Shown in pieces: positions 45,984 to 55,496 of a stretch of DNA of 64,000 nt (positions are counted from its first letter, which is position 1; the number at the start of each line of letters is the position of its first letter). The DNA is taken from assembly GCF_001306415.1 (NCBI RefSeq), contig NZ_LDJX01000003.1:1-64000 (forward strand), written 5' to 3'. The notes under the pieces are model-generated. The model was not told the DNA's origin. It searched no databases and saw only the letters and a program-made list of their open reading frames with translations. The DNA comes from Croceitalea dokdonensis DOKDO 023. Its GTDB lineage: Bacteria > Bacteroidota > Bacteroidia > Flavobacteriales > Flavobacteriaceae. A program made the position numbers and the translations under genes.

Positions 45984-46766
45984 ATGGAATATAAAAACAT
46001 CTACATTGAAGAAGAGCGCAACTTGGGAACCATCACCATAGACCGCCCTAAAAAATTAAATGCCTTGAACAAGGCAACGATCGAGGAACTTCATGTGGCG
46101 TTCAAGGAATTGGACGCGGATAAGAACATTAAAGCGATCATTATAACTGGCAATGGGGAAAAAGCTTTTGTTGCCGGTGCGGATATTTCCGAATTTGCGC
46201 ACTTTTCAGAAAAGGAAGGAGGCGTTTTGGCAGCAAAGGGGCAAGAGCTGCTCTTTGATTTTATTGCCCATCTTTCCACACCGGTTATTGCAGCAGTTAA
46301 CGGGTTTGCATTGGGTGGTGGATTGGAACTTGCCATGGCGTGCCATTTTAGGGTGGCCAGTTCTAATGCCAAAATGGGATTGCCAGAGGTGTCCTTGGGG
46401 GTTATCCCCGGCTACGGTGGCACCCAGCGCCTTCCCCAGCTGGTGGGTAAGGGCAGGGCCATGGAAATGATCATGACGGCAGGTATGATCAGTGCAGAAC
46501 AGGCCTTGGATTACGGTCTCGTAAACTATGTGGTAGAACCGGAAGATTTAATGCCGTTGTGTACCAAGTTGGCGAGCAAGATATCGAATAATTCCCCTGT
46601 GGCCATTGCCCACGCAATAAATGCCATAAATGCGGGTTATAGCTTTAATACCAATGGCTATGCCGCGGAGATTGAGGCTTTTGGTGCTTGTTTTGGCACT
46701 AACGATTTCAAGGAAGGAACCACTGCCTTTTTAGAGAAGCGAAAAGCAAACTTTCCCGGGTCGTAG
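45984..46766 (+). CDS. Enoyl-CoA hydratase/isomerase family protein
   Basis: A 260-residue crotonase-fold enzyme. The oxyanion-hole segments are AFVAGADISEF near 61-71 and NGFALGGGLELAMACHFRV near 105-123. The catalytic loop GLPEVSLGVIPGYGGTQRLP follows near 132-151, and the family's usual hydration Glu is present. Probably hydrates 2-enoyl-CoA in fatty-acid or amino-acid breakdown, but crotonases vary and the exact substrate is not readable. It sits 23 nt before a secreted protein gene, with no other beta-oxidation genes near. Confidence 0.9.
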   Translation: MEYKNIYIEEERNLGTITIDRPKKLNALNKATIEELHVAFKELDADKNIKAIIITGNGEKAFVAGADISEFAHFSEKEGGVLAAKGQELLFDFIAHLSTPVIAAVNGFALGGGLELAMACHFRVASSNAKMGLPEVSLGVIPGYGGTQRLPQLVGKGRAMEMIMTAGMISAEQALDYGLVNYVVEPEDLMPLCTKLASKISNNSPVAIAHAINAINAGYSFNTNGYAAEIEAFGACFGTNDFKEGTTAFLEKRKANFPGS

Positions 46767-46789
46767 TCAGGGTCCCCAAACCTGATAAA

Positions 46790-48343
46790 ATGAAGAACTT
46801 TTTATGCTTTCTGGCCTTTTTGGGTCTTACTATGACCGTTTTTGCCCAAAAAATGCCCGTTTCCTATGATTTTAGTGAAAAAATAAGTGATCGTTTCCGG
46901 TACTCCAACTTAGTGGCGCTCGATAATGATGATGATGGTGGGTACGTATTGGTCCGGGCGTATTACCAGGGATTGATACTAAAGCCAAGGGGCTATCTTA
47001 TTGAACACTACAATAGCGATCTAGAATTGGTAAAAGAGTACAATTACAAACTTAAAGGACTGCAGTTTGTAGATGGTTTTATCAAAAATGGGCAGTTACG
47101 CCTATTGTTCTTTACGTATAATTTTGAGCTTGGGTTCTACGAGTACCAAGCGCATACGACCAATCTGGTTAATTTTGACTTTAAGCAAAAACAGCTCTTA
47201 AAGTTCAAAACACCCGCAGTAGAGGGTGCGTTTGGCAAAAATTATTATAATAGGGACTTTAATAAGGGCTTCACCACCACCTTGTTGATGAACGAGACCA
47301 AATCTGGTTTTATCATTAGTACACACCATAAAAAGGGCAAGGAGAACAAACATACCATCCATTTGTTCGATGACGATTTAAACAAAAAATGGGAGCATGA
47401 TTTCTCAGCAGCCATTGAAGAGAAAAATTATGCTTTTGAAAGTTTGGCCATTTCACCAAGCAGGGATCAAGCGTATCTCGTAGGTAAGGCATATTTTAAG
47501 AAAAAACGCTTTCAGGCAGGTGATCGCAAGTTTCAGTATGAAGTTGTTAAAATAGGTGACGGTATGGCAAAAACCCAATCATTTAATGATGAGGGCAAGT
47601 ATCCAGAAGCCTTATATCCCATCTTTAAGCAAAACGGGCTTTATCTCGTAGGCTTTTATGCGGACCGGAAGGACAACCGCTACAATGGACTTTCTTTTTT
47701 TGAACTAGATGCAATTAGCTTGGACATAGAACGTAAACGGTACAACCCGTTCACCCCACAATTTATGGAGGATAAATTTGGTAGGGGAGAGGATGATATT
47801 GCCGTAAAAAACCTGGTCTTTAAGAACGTGTACCTAACGGATAACAATGAAATACTGTTTAATGCAGAAGAGTATTTTATGACTAATAGCATCCAACGTA
47901 CAGGTTCAGGGGAACGCATCCGTATGGAGCGTTTTCACCACAACGATATTGTCAGTGCAAAGTTGGACATACAAGGCAATATGCTGTGGGCAAGGAATAT
48001 TAAAAAGGCAGAGGTTACCCAAGGAGACGGCGCCTATGCTTCCTACAGCTCTTACGTAAAGGACGGGTCTACCTATTTCTTTTTGAGTACAGCGGCGGAG
48101 AATCCGCAGCTCATTAATGGGGAACGTTTAATTTTTAAGCAAGGGTATTCCGGCAACCGTAATGTCTTCCTTATATCCTTGGATGCTAACGGAAAAATGG
48201 ATTATGAAAAAATCATAGATGCCAAAGAAGCAAGGTTGCCCCTGATGGTTTCCATTCCCTTAATTGATAAAAAGGAGGATGAGATGCTTTTTTACGCAAA
48301 ACGGGGATCCAAAAAGCAATTGGTAAAAGTGGCTTTTAATTAA
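46790..48343 (+). CDS. Secreted protein of unknown function
   Basis: A 517-residue exported protein with signal peptide MKNFLCFLAFLGLTMTVFAQ. The mature chain is rich in Tyr, Lys and Asp with repeated beta-type segments, suggesting a propeller-like or sheet-rich fold; no motif is recognised. No Por secretion C-terminal sorting domain is visible. It follows the crotonase gene by 23 nt and precedes a lipoprotein gene by 15 nt, so a transcript covering all three is likely although the functions do not obviously fit. Confidence 0.75.
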   Translation: MKNFLCFLAFLGLTMTVFAQKMPVSYDFSEKISDRFRYSNLVALDNDDDGGYVLVRAYYQGLILKPRGYLIEHYNSDLELVKEYNYKLKGLQFVDGFIKNGQLRLLFFTYNFELGFYEYQAHTTNLVNFDFKQKQLLKFKTPAVEGAFGKNYYNRDFNKGFTTTLLMNETKSGFIISTHHKKGKENKHTIHLFDDDLNKKWEHDFSAAIEEKNYAFESLAISPSRDQAYLVGKAYFKKKRFQAGDRKFQYEVVKIGDGMAKTQSFNDEGKYPEALYPIFKQNGLYLVGFYADRKDNRYNGLSFFELDAISLDIERKRYNPFTPQFMEDKFGRGEDDIAVKNLVFKNVYLTDNNEILFNAEEYFMTNSIQRTGSGERIRMERFHHNDIVSAKLDIQGNMLWARNIKKAEVTQGDGAYASYSSYVKDGSTYFFLSTAAENPQLINGERLIFKQGYSGNRNVFLISLDANGKMDYEKIIDAKEARLPLMVSIPLIDKKEDEMLFYAKRGSKKQLVKVAFN

Positions 48344-48358
48344 TTAAAAAAAATAGCG

Positions 48359-48796
48359 ATGATAACAAGAACCCTTAAACTATGTTGTTTTATAATGCTA
48401 TTGGTCTTCGTGTCCTGCAGTGAGGATGAGGCACCGGTACAGACCCCTGTTGGCGGCAATTGGAGAATTACCGAAATCAAAGTGTCCAACGCCACCTTAA
48501 CCCAACGAACGTTGGACAATGAGAGGGTTACCTTAAATTTTGCGGATGATGGTACCTTTACGGGCAGTACGTCCGTAAACCAGTTCAGTGGCACCTATGA
48601 GGTTGAAAATACTACCTTGACCATGTTGTCCTTTAGCTCCACAGAGGTACTTGACACCAACTTCGGTGCTGCCTTTTTTGCTGCGATTACCGAAGCACAG
48701 GTACCAAACACCACCTTTGCCCAGTTTGCATTTCAGTTGGATAGCGGCAATTTATTGTTAAGTTTTGGTGATGGTGGGGAAATGATTTTGGAATAA
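48359..48796 (+). CDS. Lipocalin-like lipoprotein
   Basis: A 145-residue lipoprotein with a signal peptide ending in FVSCSEDE. The mature part has WRITEIKVSN, VTLNFADDGTFTGSTSVNQF and SGTYEVENTTLTML. This is the strand pattern of the META/lipocalin-like small lipoproteins common in Bacteroidota. Probably periplasmic or outer-membrane-facing; ligand unknown. It begins 15 nt after the previous gene. Confidence 0.8.
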   Translation: MITRTLKLCCFIMLLVFVSCSEDEAPVQTPVGGNWRITEIKVSNATLTQRTLDNERVTLNFADDGTFTGSTSVNQFSGTYEVENTTLTMLSFSSTEVLDTNFGAAFFAAITEAQVPNTTFAQFAFQLDSGNLLLSFGDGGEMILE

Positions 48797-48832
48797 TTGC
48801 CACATGGATGACCATCTGGTTTAAGATAGGTT

Positions 48833-51307
48833 CTAAGGGGTATATTCCCCTCCACCATCATCATCCCTTTCGCGGTTACCTCCATCTCGTTTTTTCTTTT
48901 GGTTGATGCGATATACAAAGGAGAAGTTAATTTGGCGTTCTCGCCACTGAAATTCGCTGTCCGAACTAAAGAATGGCGTTTCCGTGCTCCTGATACGCTT
49001 TCTTGAATTCAATAGATCGCTCACATTTAGGGCGATGGTGCCATTGTCCTTTAGAATATCCTTGCTAAAGGCTAGATTAAGAGTGAATATACCTTTGGTT
49101 CTGGTTTGAGCGTTTTCAGTAGGCCCTCGATAAAAAGCATTGGTCTGCCAGTCAATTTTCCCCGGTAAGCTTATTTTTGAGCCCAATCGTGAAAACCAGC
49201 TTGTGTTGGTTGCCCCAAAGTCTGTTCCTCGGAAGGTGCCTTCTGTATTAAATTCAAAGAAATTAAAACTGGTATTGATGCGCCACCATTTTGTGGGGTT
49301 GTAGAGAATACCCAGCTCTGCGCCTACCCGTTCATTTGTAGAAAGATTTATGGGCAGTGAACGGATGATCACGATACCATCAGAGGTTACCTCACCGGTC
49401 TCTTCTTGGATGCGTTCAAAGGAATTGGTCTCTTTCTGGTAATAAACGGATGAGGTTAGGGTGAGGTTTTTCCATCGTTTTAGATAACCAACATCAAAGG
49501 CATCCGCAAAGGCAGGATCTAAATCCGGATTCCCCTGAAAAACATTGGTTCTACTGCTACGGGAGGGGAATGGATTAATAAACCAGCCTCTTGGCCTATT
49601 AATTCGGCGATTATAGCCTAGTGTAATGTTCTCATTCTCCCTAAGCTCATAGGTAAGGTTTAATGTGGGGAATAGGTTGAGGTAGTTTTTATCAAACTCA
49701 AGCGCTACGTCCTCCCCCAATAGTTCTTCCAGGGTTTCTGTATCCGCACCAAGGACCTCACCTGTTAATTGGGTGTTTTCTAAGCGTAATCCTGCCAAAA
49801 AGCTAAAGTTTCCAAATTTGTCGCCATATTGTGTATATATCGCATTTACATTTTGGTTAAAGACAAATTGGTTGGAAAGCCCAGAATTTGCCTCAAATTG
49901 ACCTGTGGCCAAATTGAGTTCCTCCAGATTAAAATTTGTCTGGTTCTCCTCAAAATTACCGCGGTAACCTGCCTCAAACTGTGCATCTCCTATAGGCAGT
50001 ACATAATCTACCTGAATCAAAAATTCATTTTGTTCCTCTGTTTCCAAGATGTTCTCTGCTCCTACGGTTTCCGTATTGGGAAAGGTGTTCTGCTCCGTAA
50101 TGGTAATAGGTTTAATTTCTTCATCGTAAGAATATTGTACGTCCACGGCCAGTTCTTGCCCTTCATCATTAAAATTGTTGATGTAGTTCAGCGAAAATTG
50201 GTAGGAGGCTTCGTCCTCAACTTCCGTCTCGCTCCTTATGGTCCTGCTATCCAAAGCGCTATTGATAAAACGTACGGTATTGTTCACGGTAAGGTCCTCA
50301 CCATCATTTAGGCGCCCAAAGACACTGGCAGTGATGGAGGAGTTTTCGGTTAGAAAATATTCAAATCCCACATTACCGTTAAAACCGCTATTGGTCCTTG
50401 AAATATCGCGCTCCTCGGTAATTCTGTCAAACGTTCCCTGTTGGTAGGTATTGTCAAAAAAAGCATTTCCGGGGGGCGTGCTGTAACTGTATCCAAATGT
50501 GGTAAATAGGTTGAATTTGTCTGTCCTAAAGTTAAGGTTTGGGGTAAAGCTAAATCTATCTGGAGTGCCGGCTACCGTATTAATGACACCGTTAAAGCCC
50601 CTGGTTTTATCCTTCTTTAATACAATGTTGAGGATACCGGCCGTACCTTCTGCATCATAGCGCGCTGAAGGACTCGTGATGACCTCCACTTTCTCAATGG
50701 CGTCTGCGGGAAGCTGCCGTAGGGCATCGGTAGACCCAAATCCCGCAAGGGCAGAGGGTCTTCCGTTAATGAGTATACGTACATTATCGTTACCGCGTAA
50801 TGCTATACCGCCTTCAACGTCTACAGTAACGGAGGGGATGTTATCAAGGGCATCACTAATGGTGGCCCCACTATTTGTGAGGTCTTTCCCCACGTTATAT
50901 ATTTTTTTATCCAAGCGCACTTCTACGGAAGTCCTCTCCGCAACCACCTCAACAGCCTCTAGTTGCGCTACATCGGGCTCCATTTCTAAATTTCCAAGAT
51001 TTATGGATGCATCAAAGGTTCTAGCAGGGAACTCCAGGGTTTTATAGCTCAGGTACTCTATCCTGCTTATGTACGTTCCTGCCGTAGTCCTAATCTTAAA
51101 TTTTCCTTTTAGGTCTGTTATTGCCCCTGTTACGTTTTCAGGGTTGCCTGCATCCTGTAAGACAAAGGTGGCGTATTCCAGAGGTTGTCCGCTACCTTTT
51201 TCCGTTACGGTACCAGATATTACAATGCTTTTGGATTGTGAAAAAGCTTGTGCCGTAAGCAATGAACACAAAATAAGATAAAACCGTAGGTTCCCTAAAA
51301 GCCTCAT
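48833..51307 (-). CDS. TonB-dependent receptor with carboxypeptidase-regulatory-like domain
   Basis: An 824-residue outer-membrane receptor. A signal peptide (about 1-23) is followed by a CarboxypepD_reg-like domain (about 26-110, VISGTVTEKGSGQPLEYA) and a plug domain (about 120-225, ISDALDNIPSVTVDVEGGIA; IEKVEVITSPSARYDAEG). The rest forms a beta-barrel of Asn/Tyr/Phe-rich strands. The C-terminus is a short charged tail (RERDDDGGGEYTP). The ligand is unknown. No SusD partner is next to it, so it is not a standard polysaccharide-utilisation pair. The LytS/LytTR system upstream, 140 nt away, may control it. Confidence 0.9.
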   Translation of the reverse strand: MRLLGNLRFYLILCSLLTAQAFSQSKSIVISGTVTEKGSGQPLEYATFVLQDAGNPENVTGAITDLKGKFKIRTTAGTYISRIEYLSYKTLEFPARTFDASINLGNLEMEPDVAQLEAVEVVAERTSVEVRLDKKIYNVGKDLTNSGATISDALDNIPSVTVDVEGGIALRGNDNVRILINGRPSALAGFGSTDALRQLPADAIEKVEVITSPSARYDAEGTAGILNIVLKKDKTRGFNGVINTVAGTPDRFSFTPNLNFRTDKFNLFTTFGYSYSTPPGNAFFDNTYQQGTFDRITEERDISRTNSGFNGNVGFEYFLTENSSITASVFGRLNDGEDLTVNNTVRFINSALDSRTIRSETEVEDEASYQFSLNYINNFNDEGQELAVDVQYSYDEEIKPITITEQNTFPNTETVGAENILETEEQNEFLIQVDYVLPIGDAQFEAGYRGNFEENQTNFNLEELNLATGQFEANSGLSNQFVFNQNVNAIYTQYGDKFGNFSFLAGLRLENTQLTGEVLGADTETLEELLGEDVALEFDKNYLNLFPTLNLTYELRENENITLGYNRRINRPRGWFINPFPSRSSRTNVFQGNPDLDPAFADAFDVGYLKRWKNLTLTSSVYYQKETNSFERIQEETGEVTSDGIVIIRSLPINLSTNERVGAELGILYNPTKWWRINTSFNFFEFNTEGTFRGTDFGATNTSWFSRLGSKISLPGKIDWQTNAFYRGPTENAQTRTKGIFTLNLAFSKDILKDNGTIALNVSDLLNSRKRIRSTETPFFSSDSEFQWRERQINFSFVYRINQKKKRDGGNRERDDDGGGEYTP

Positions 51308-51447
51308 GCAGATTCAATTTTTTTTCAAAAATCTGAACAATCGGAGAAACCAAAAATTATAATCCCCCAACACCAAAACAAAGCCCTTGAACGACCCTAA
51401 GAAAGTGTTAAAAATAAAAGATGGGGTAAGATCAACGGCAAAAATGG

Positions 51448-52140
51448 TCAGTCCTTTAACACCTGTTTCATAAAGGCCTCCTTATAGGAGCGTCCAATAG
51501 GAAGCTCTGTACCATCTTCTAAATACACCCTATTGCCCAAAAACCTTGAAATTTTTGTGATATTGATGAGGTAGGACTTGTGTATTCTAAAAAAGGACTG
51601 CTTGGCCAGAGTGTCTTCCCAATATTTTAGGCGCTCCGCTGAGAGGTGCTTGGTATTACCGGTGAAGATAAAGGTATAATCGGTATCGGATTGAATATAG
51701 TTAATGTCATTTACCTTGATTTTACGGTATTCATGGCCAGATTTTACAAAGAATGCGCTGGTACCTTGCATAGGTGCCAAAGCATGGGAACCACTACTTT
51801 TTTGAACTTTGCCAACAGCGGTAAGGAAACGCTGAAAAGAAAAGGGTTTTAGCAAATAGTCCACCACATGTAGCTCATAACTTTCCAGGGCATATTCAGA
51901 AAATGCCGTGGTCAAGATAATATGGGGCCTATCGTTTAAAGATTTTAAGAATTCAATACCCGTAAGCTTAGGTAAGTGGATGTCAAGAAACAAGATATCT
52001 ACCCTTTCCGTTTTTAAAAAATCCATGGCCTGCATGGCATTGGAAAAAGTGGCCTTTAACTCCAGTGTTTCCGCATCTTCTATGTATTTCTGCAAAATAC
52101 GTTGTGCAGGTACTTGGTCTTCAATAATGACGCAGGTCAT
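51448..52140 (-). CDS. LytTR-family response regulator
   Basis: A 230-residue regulator. The receiver domain has Asp53 in VDILFLDIHLPKLTG and the conserved lysine in LLKPFSFQRF. A LytTR DNA-binding domain occupies about 130-228, with SGHEYRKIKVNDINYIQSD and IHKSYLINITKISRF. Its partner kinase ends 4 nt upstream on the same strand, so they form one two-component unit. Targets are unknown; the neighbouring TonB receptor is a candidate. Confidence 0.94.
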   Translation of the reverse strand: MTCVIIEDQVPAQRILQKYIEDAETLELKATFSNAMQAMDFLKTERVDILFLDIHLPKLTGIEFLKSLNDRPHIILTTAFSEYALESYELHVVDYLLKPFSFQRFLTAVGKVQKSSGSHALAPMQGTSAFFVKSGHEYRKIKVNDINYIQSDTDYTFIFTGNTKHLSAERLKYWEDTLAKQSFFRIHKSYLINITKISRFLGNRVYLEDGTELPIGRSYKEAFMKQVLKD

Positions 52141-52144
52141 ACCT

Positions 52145-53161
52145 TTAAATTTTTGTCAGTTCAATACTCAGGTCCACCGCGTACTCATTATCGGTTTCAT
52201 GGATATTTAACTCATGTGCGTTTGGGTAACTCAAATGTAACCGCTTTTTTACGTTTTGCAGTCCAATACCGCTGCTTAGACTTTTGTGTTGCTCCCCGCT
52301 GTCGTGGTTGTTGATACACGTAAAATGTAAGGTATCGCCCTTTAAAGTTACATCAATCTTAATGCTGATATCGTTGGATTGTCCGGCTTGGCTGTGTTTA
52401 AAAGCATTTTCAATAAACACTATCAATATCAGCGGGGCTATTTTATGTCCAGTTGCCTCCTTGGAGGCGTTAAACGTCACTGTGCCGCGCTCCTCAATCT
52501 GCAACTTGCTCAAGGCAATAAAGTTCTGTAGTTGCTGTAGTTCTTTTGAAAGGGGCACATATTTTTCTTTGCATTCGTAAAGCATGTATCTTAAAAGGCC
52601 GCTGAGCTCTAGTATGATTTGTGGGGTTTTTTCAGAACCTTGTATGGCGTAGGAGTACAGGTTGTTAAGGTTGTTGAATAAGAAATGTGGATTGATCTGG
52701 GATCGTAAAAATTGTAGTTCTCCCTCCTCAATGATGCTCTCCAGTTTTTCAATCTCCTGTTGTTTTTGCAAAGCGTCCCAGCCAAATTTAAACCCTGATA
52801 AAACGGTGAGTACAGGAAGTACCCCAAGCATGGAATAAATAACCCCAGGAAAGGAAGATGCCCTTCTGGTACCGGGAAAAAAGAGCGGTTCCAGTATCAG
52901 TTCTTCCAAGACAATGAGGACTGCTATGATAATGAGGACAAAAATGGTGAAGGGAATGTATTTTTGACGGTATAAATACCTAGGCATAAGATAGAATCCA
53001 ATGATGATGGATGCGATGACATAGGTAGAAAAGAAGACCAGTTGGTGAAATTTGAACCCAGGGGCGTTTCGATCAAACGAATAAAAGAGAAACACCATTA
53101 CCAAGAGCACTGCCTGAAAAAGCAGCTCCTTTTTTGATATGTTCCATACCGGTTTTACCAT
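52145..53161 (-). CDS. LytS-type sensor histidine kinase
   Basis: A 338-residue membrane kinase. I start at ATG 53161 (MVKPVWNISKKELLFQ), since the upstream 25 codons are a different composition. Four membrane helices lie at about 15-135. The His_kinase domain begins with LRSQINPHFLFNNLNNLYSY, where the HFLFN histidine is the phosphoacceptor. A HATPase domain follows (ENAFKHSQAG, GIGLQNVKKRL). It ends 4 nt before the LytTR regulator, to which it very likely passes its phosphate. Confidence 0.93.
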   Translation of the reverse strand: MVKPVWNISKKELLFQAVLLVMVFLFYSFDRNAPGFKFHQLVFFSTYVIASIIIGFYLMPRYLYRQKYIPFTIFVLIIIAVLIVLEELILEPLFFPGTRRASSFPGVIYSMLGVLPVLTVLSGFKFGWDALQKQQEIEKLESIIEEGELQFLRSQINPHFLFNNLNNLYSYAIQGSEKTPQIILELSGLLRYMLYECKEKYVPLSKELQQLQNFIALSKLQIEERGTVTFNASKEATGHKIAPLILIVFIENAFKHSQAGQSNDISIKIDVTLKGDTLHFTCINNHDSGEQHKSLSSGIGLQNVKKRLHLSYPNAHELNIHETDNEYAVDLSIELTKI

Positions 53162-53344
53162 AGGTGAACAAAAGTATCCTTTCTTGTGCCAACTCAAAAA
53201 AAACTTGGTCAACGGCAAGCTTAAGCCATTGAACAACAGATTACTACTAACCTAATAGTCTGGCAATGATATGTGTAAGGTTGCCACTAAAGCTTTACAT
53301 AAATCCGGCATGGCTGGGTGTGAACCCGTAAATGTGATGGATGT

Positions 53345-55363
53345 CTAAAAAAACCGTAGGAGTAATGGGTCACCATTTACAATGTTTTTGTCCAACACCG
53401 TTCTTCCCTGTATCCGAATCTGTACTTGTATGGTATTAGTGCGCTCCACTCTATTAAGGGTAATGGTCAGGGGCTTCCCTGATATGTAGACGTCTTTTAG
53501 TTCCAAAAAATTCCATGCTTCCGGTAGTTTGGGACGTAGTTCCGTAGTTTTAAAGCCAATGGGCTCCATGCCCAGTACACCTTCTGTAATGATGCGGCAG
53601 TACAGGGCACTTTCCGTAGAAAGTTGTTTTGTCATATGTCCCGGGTAGGCTTCAATGGCATAAGGTGCCCGTTCCCCCAACAACCTCTTTTTGGAATAGG
53701 CCGCTAGTTTGGCATAGGCAGTATCCACCAGGCCCACCCTAAAGGCACCGCGTAAGGCATGGAGCGTTGCCCTGTCCAAAATCACCGATTCTTTTTGCGG
53801 AATATTTGTACTGGTCTGGACCAAGACCCCATTGGGTGTCCATAAACGCTCAAAAAGTGCACGTAGTGTTCCTTCCTTACGATCGTCAATGCCCATGGCC
53901 AAGGGCAGGGAAATCCAATGACCAAGTTGGGTGTTGCCGTCATCCTGCCTATAGGTCTCCAATCCGTCCAGGACAGCCCCAAAGTAGTTTTCAATATCCT
54001 GTTTCAGTACTTCTGCACGCCGTTGAAAAACCTTTTGTTTCACCGTTTTGCCCAATTCTGCCGCTAAGCGGGATGCATATACCAGCCCACCGAAGTACAG
54101 ACTCGATGTTGCTAAATTGCTCTTTCCTGAAGTAGCTTGTACCACACCATCTTTATTGCGCATGTCGTGACAGTATTCAATGGCGTAGGTGATCAAGGGC
54201 CATAATTTTTCTGCATCCCTTTCATCTCCAGAAGTCAATAGATATAATGATGTTCCATAGGCCACCATGGCAGCAGCACCCCTGTCCAAATGGTCCATAA
54301 CCAACATTCCATCCATTTCAAAGGCGTGCGGCAGGCGGGAACCGTCTTTAGGGAGATGTTTTAAAAATTTAACATAAGCATGGTAGGCCGCTAAATTTCC
54401 TTGCACGTATCCTAAAAAAGGAAAAAATGGACCACTATGGGCAATCTGGTCATTTGCCCAGACACCGGCATAATAATTGCCTCCGCCAGGGGAGTGTACA
54501 ATACCCATGGAAGAATCAAAGATACTTTCTGCCGCCCTAATTTTGGAAAAATAGAAAAAGGTATTGATGACTGGGTCCGGGGTCTCCAATTGCAATTTAG
54601 AATACATTTCATCTAAAAAAGACTGTCTTGTCCGTAAGGCCTGTTGGTGGTTAAAGCTAGATTTCCTCTCTTCATCAAGGGTGGCACCATAGTAGATTGG
54701 AAAGCTATACGTTTCGTTTTTGGCCAGTTGAATGCTGTCCAAGGCCGTGCTAAAGGCTTGGTGAGTGTAGTTGCCCTTGTGCCCAAGCTCTTTTTGCGTT
54801 AGCGATACGTTAGAAAATTTAAGGGTCTTTACGCTGTCCGAGGTATTGCTAAGCTGGTACTCCTCCACAATAAAGCGCTGGTCCATGGAAGGGTAGAAGG
54901 TCCGGATTATTTGAATGTCCTTTATGGGGCTATGATAAAAACGAAGCATTCCTGAAATTGTGACGGAATCTATTTGGGACGGCACAAGAAGCGTGTCGTT
55001 TAGGATGATTTTAGGCCTAATGGCGTCCGAATAGTTTCTCCTGAAATAAGCCCGGTACTTTTTCCATTCGGGTTCGTTGGATCTTGGATAGGTCCGTAAC
55101 TGCGGAAAGATGACATCGCGGTTTACGCGCAACACACCAAGGGAATCTATCTCATAATCAATAATGCTAGAAACCTTTCTTCCAGAAAGCTCCATTTGGC
55201 CTGTATACGGCAGTTGGGTACTGGCGTTCACCGGAAGTGTTATGCTGTTGATATCAGAAATTTTCCAATACGTGGGCACCAAAGTGTCTTGCGCAGCGGA
55301 AGTACATAGGCAACAACAGGATAATAACAAAAGTAAGCCTCTGCAAGTACGATGCGCGTTCAT
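53345..55363 (-). CDS. Secreted six-hairpin glycosidase-like protein
   Basis: A 672-residue exported protein with a signal peptide (cut near AAQ). I start at ATG 55363 because it directly precedes the signal; the open frame extends 19 codons further. An N-terminal beta region (about 1-240) is followed by an (alpha/alpha)6-barrel-like domain (YYAGVWANDQIAHSG near 320; DHLDRGAAAMVAYGTSLYLL near 378) and a C-terminal beta domain. It fits the six-hairpin glycosidase superfamily, but I cannot assign a GH family or catalytic residues. It lies next to a Gfo/Idh/MocA gene, consistent with sugar processing. Confidence 0.72.
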   Translation of the reverse strand: MNAHRTCRGLLLLLSCCCLCTSAAQDTLVPTYWKISDINSITLPVNASTQLPYTGQMELSGRKVSSIIDYEIDSLGVLRVNRDVIFPQLRTYPRSNEPEWKKYRAYFRRNYSDAIRPKIILNDTLLVPSQIDSVTISGMLRFYHSPIKDIQIIRTFYPSMDQRFIVEEYQLSNTSDSVKTLKFSNVSLTQKELGHKGNYTHQAFSTALDSIQLAKNETYSFPIYYGATLDEERKSSFNHQQALRTRQSFLDEMYSKLQLETPDPVINTFFYFSKIRAAESIFDSSMGIVHSPGGGNYYAGVWANDQIAHSGPFFPFLGYVQGNLAAYHAYVKFLKHLPKDGSRLPHAFEMDGMLVMDHLDRGAAAMVAYGTSLYLLTSGDERDAEKLWPLITYAIEYCHDMRNKDGVVQATSGKSNLATSSLYFGGLVYASRLAAELGKTVKQKVFQRRAEVLKQDIENYFGAVLDGLETYRQDDGNTQLGHWISLPLAMGIDDRKEGTLRALFERLWTPNGVLVQTSTNIPQKESVILDRATLHALRGAFRVGLVDTAYAKLAAYSKKRLLGERAPYAIEAYPGHMTKQLSTESALYCRIITEGVLGMEPIGFKTTELRPKLPEAWNFLELKDVYISGKPLTITLNRVERTNTIQVQIRIQGRTVLDKNIVNGDPLLLRFF

Positions 55364-55496
55364 TATCCTTACCTTAAGATAGCCGAAAATTCGGAAATTC
55401 TTAAGAAATTGGTTTTCCATTTAGGCGGTATTATTGTTTGGACGCTTCGTGGGTGGTTTGGAATAGCCCAGCAGTTGGGTAGCCCTTTAGGATATT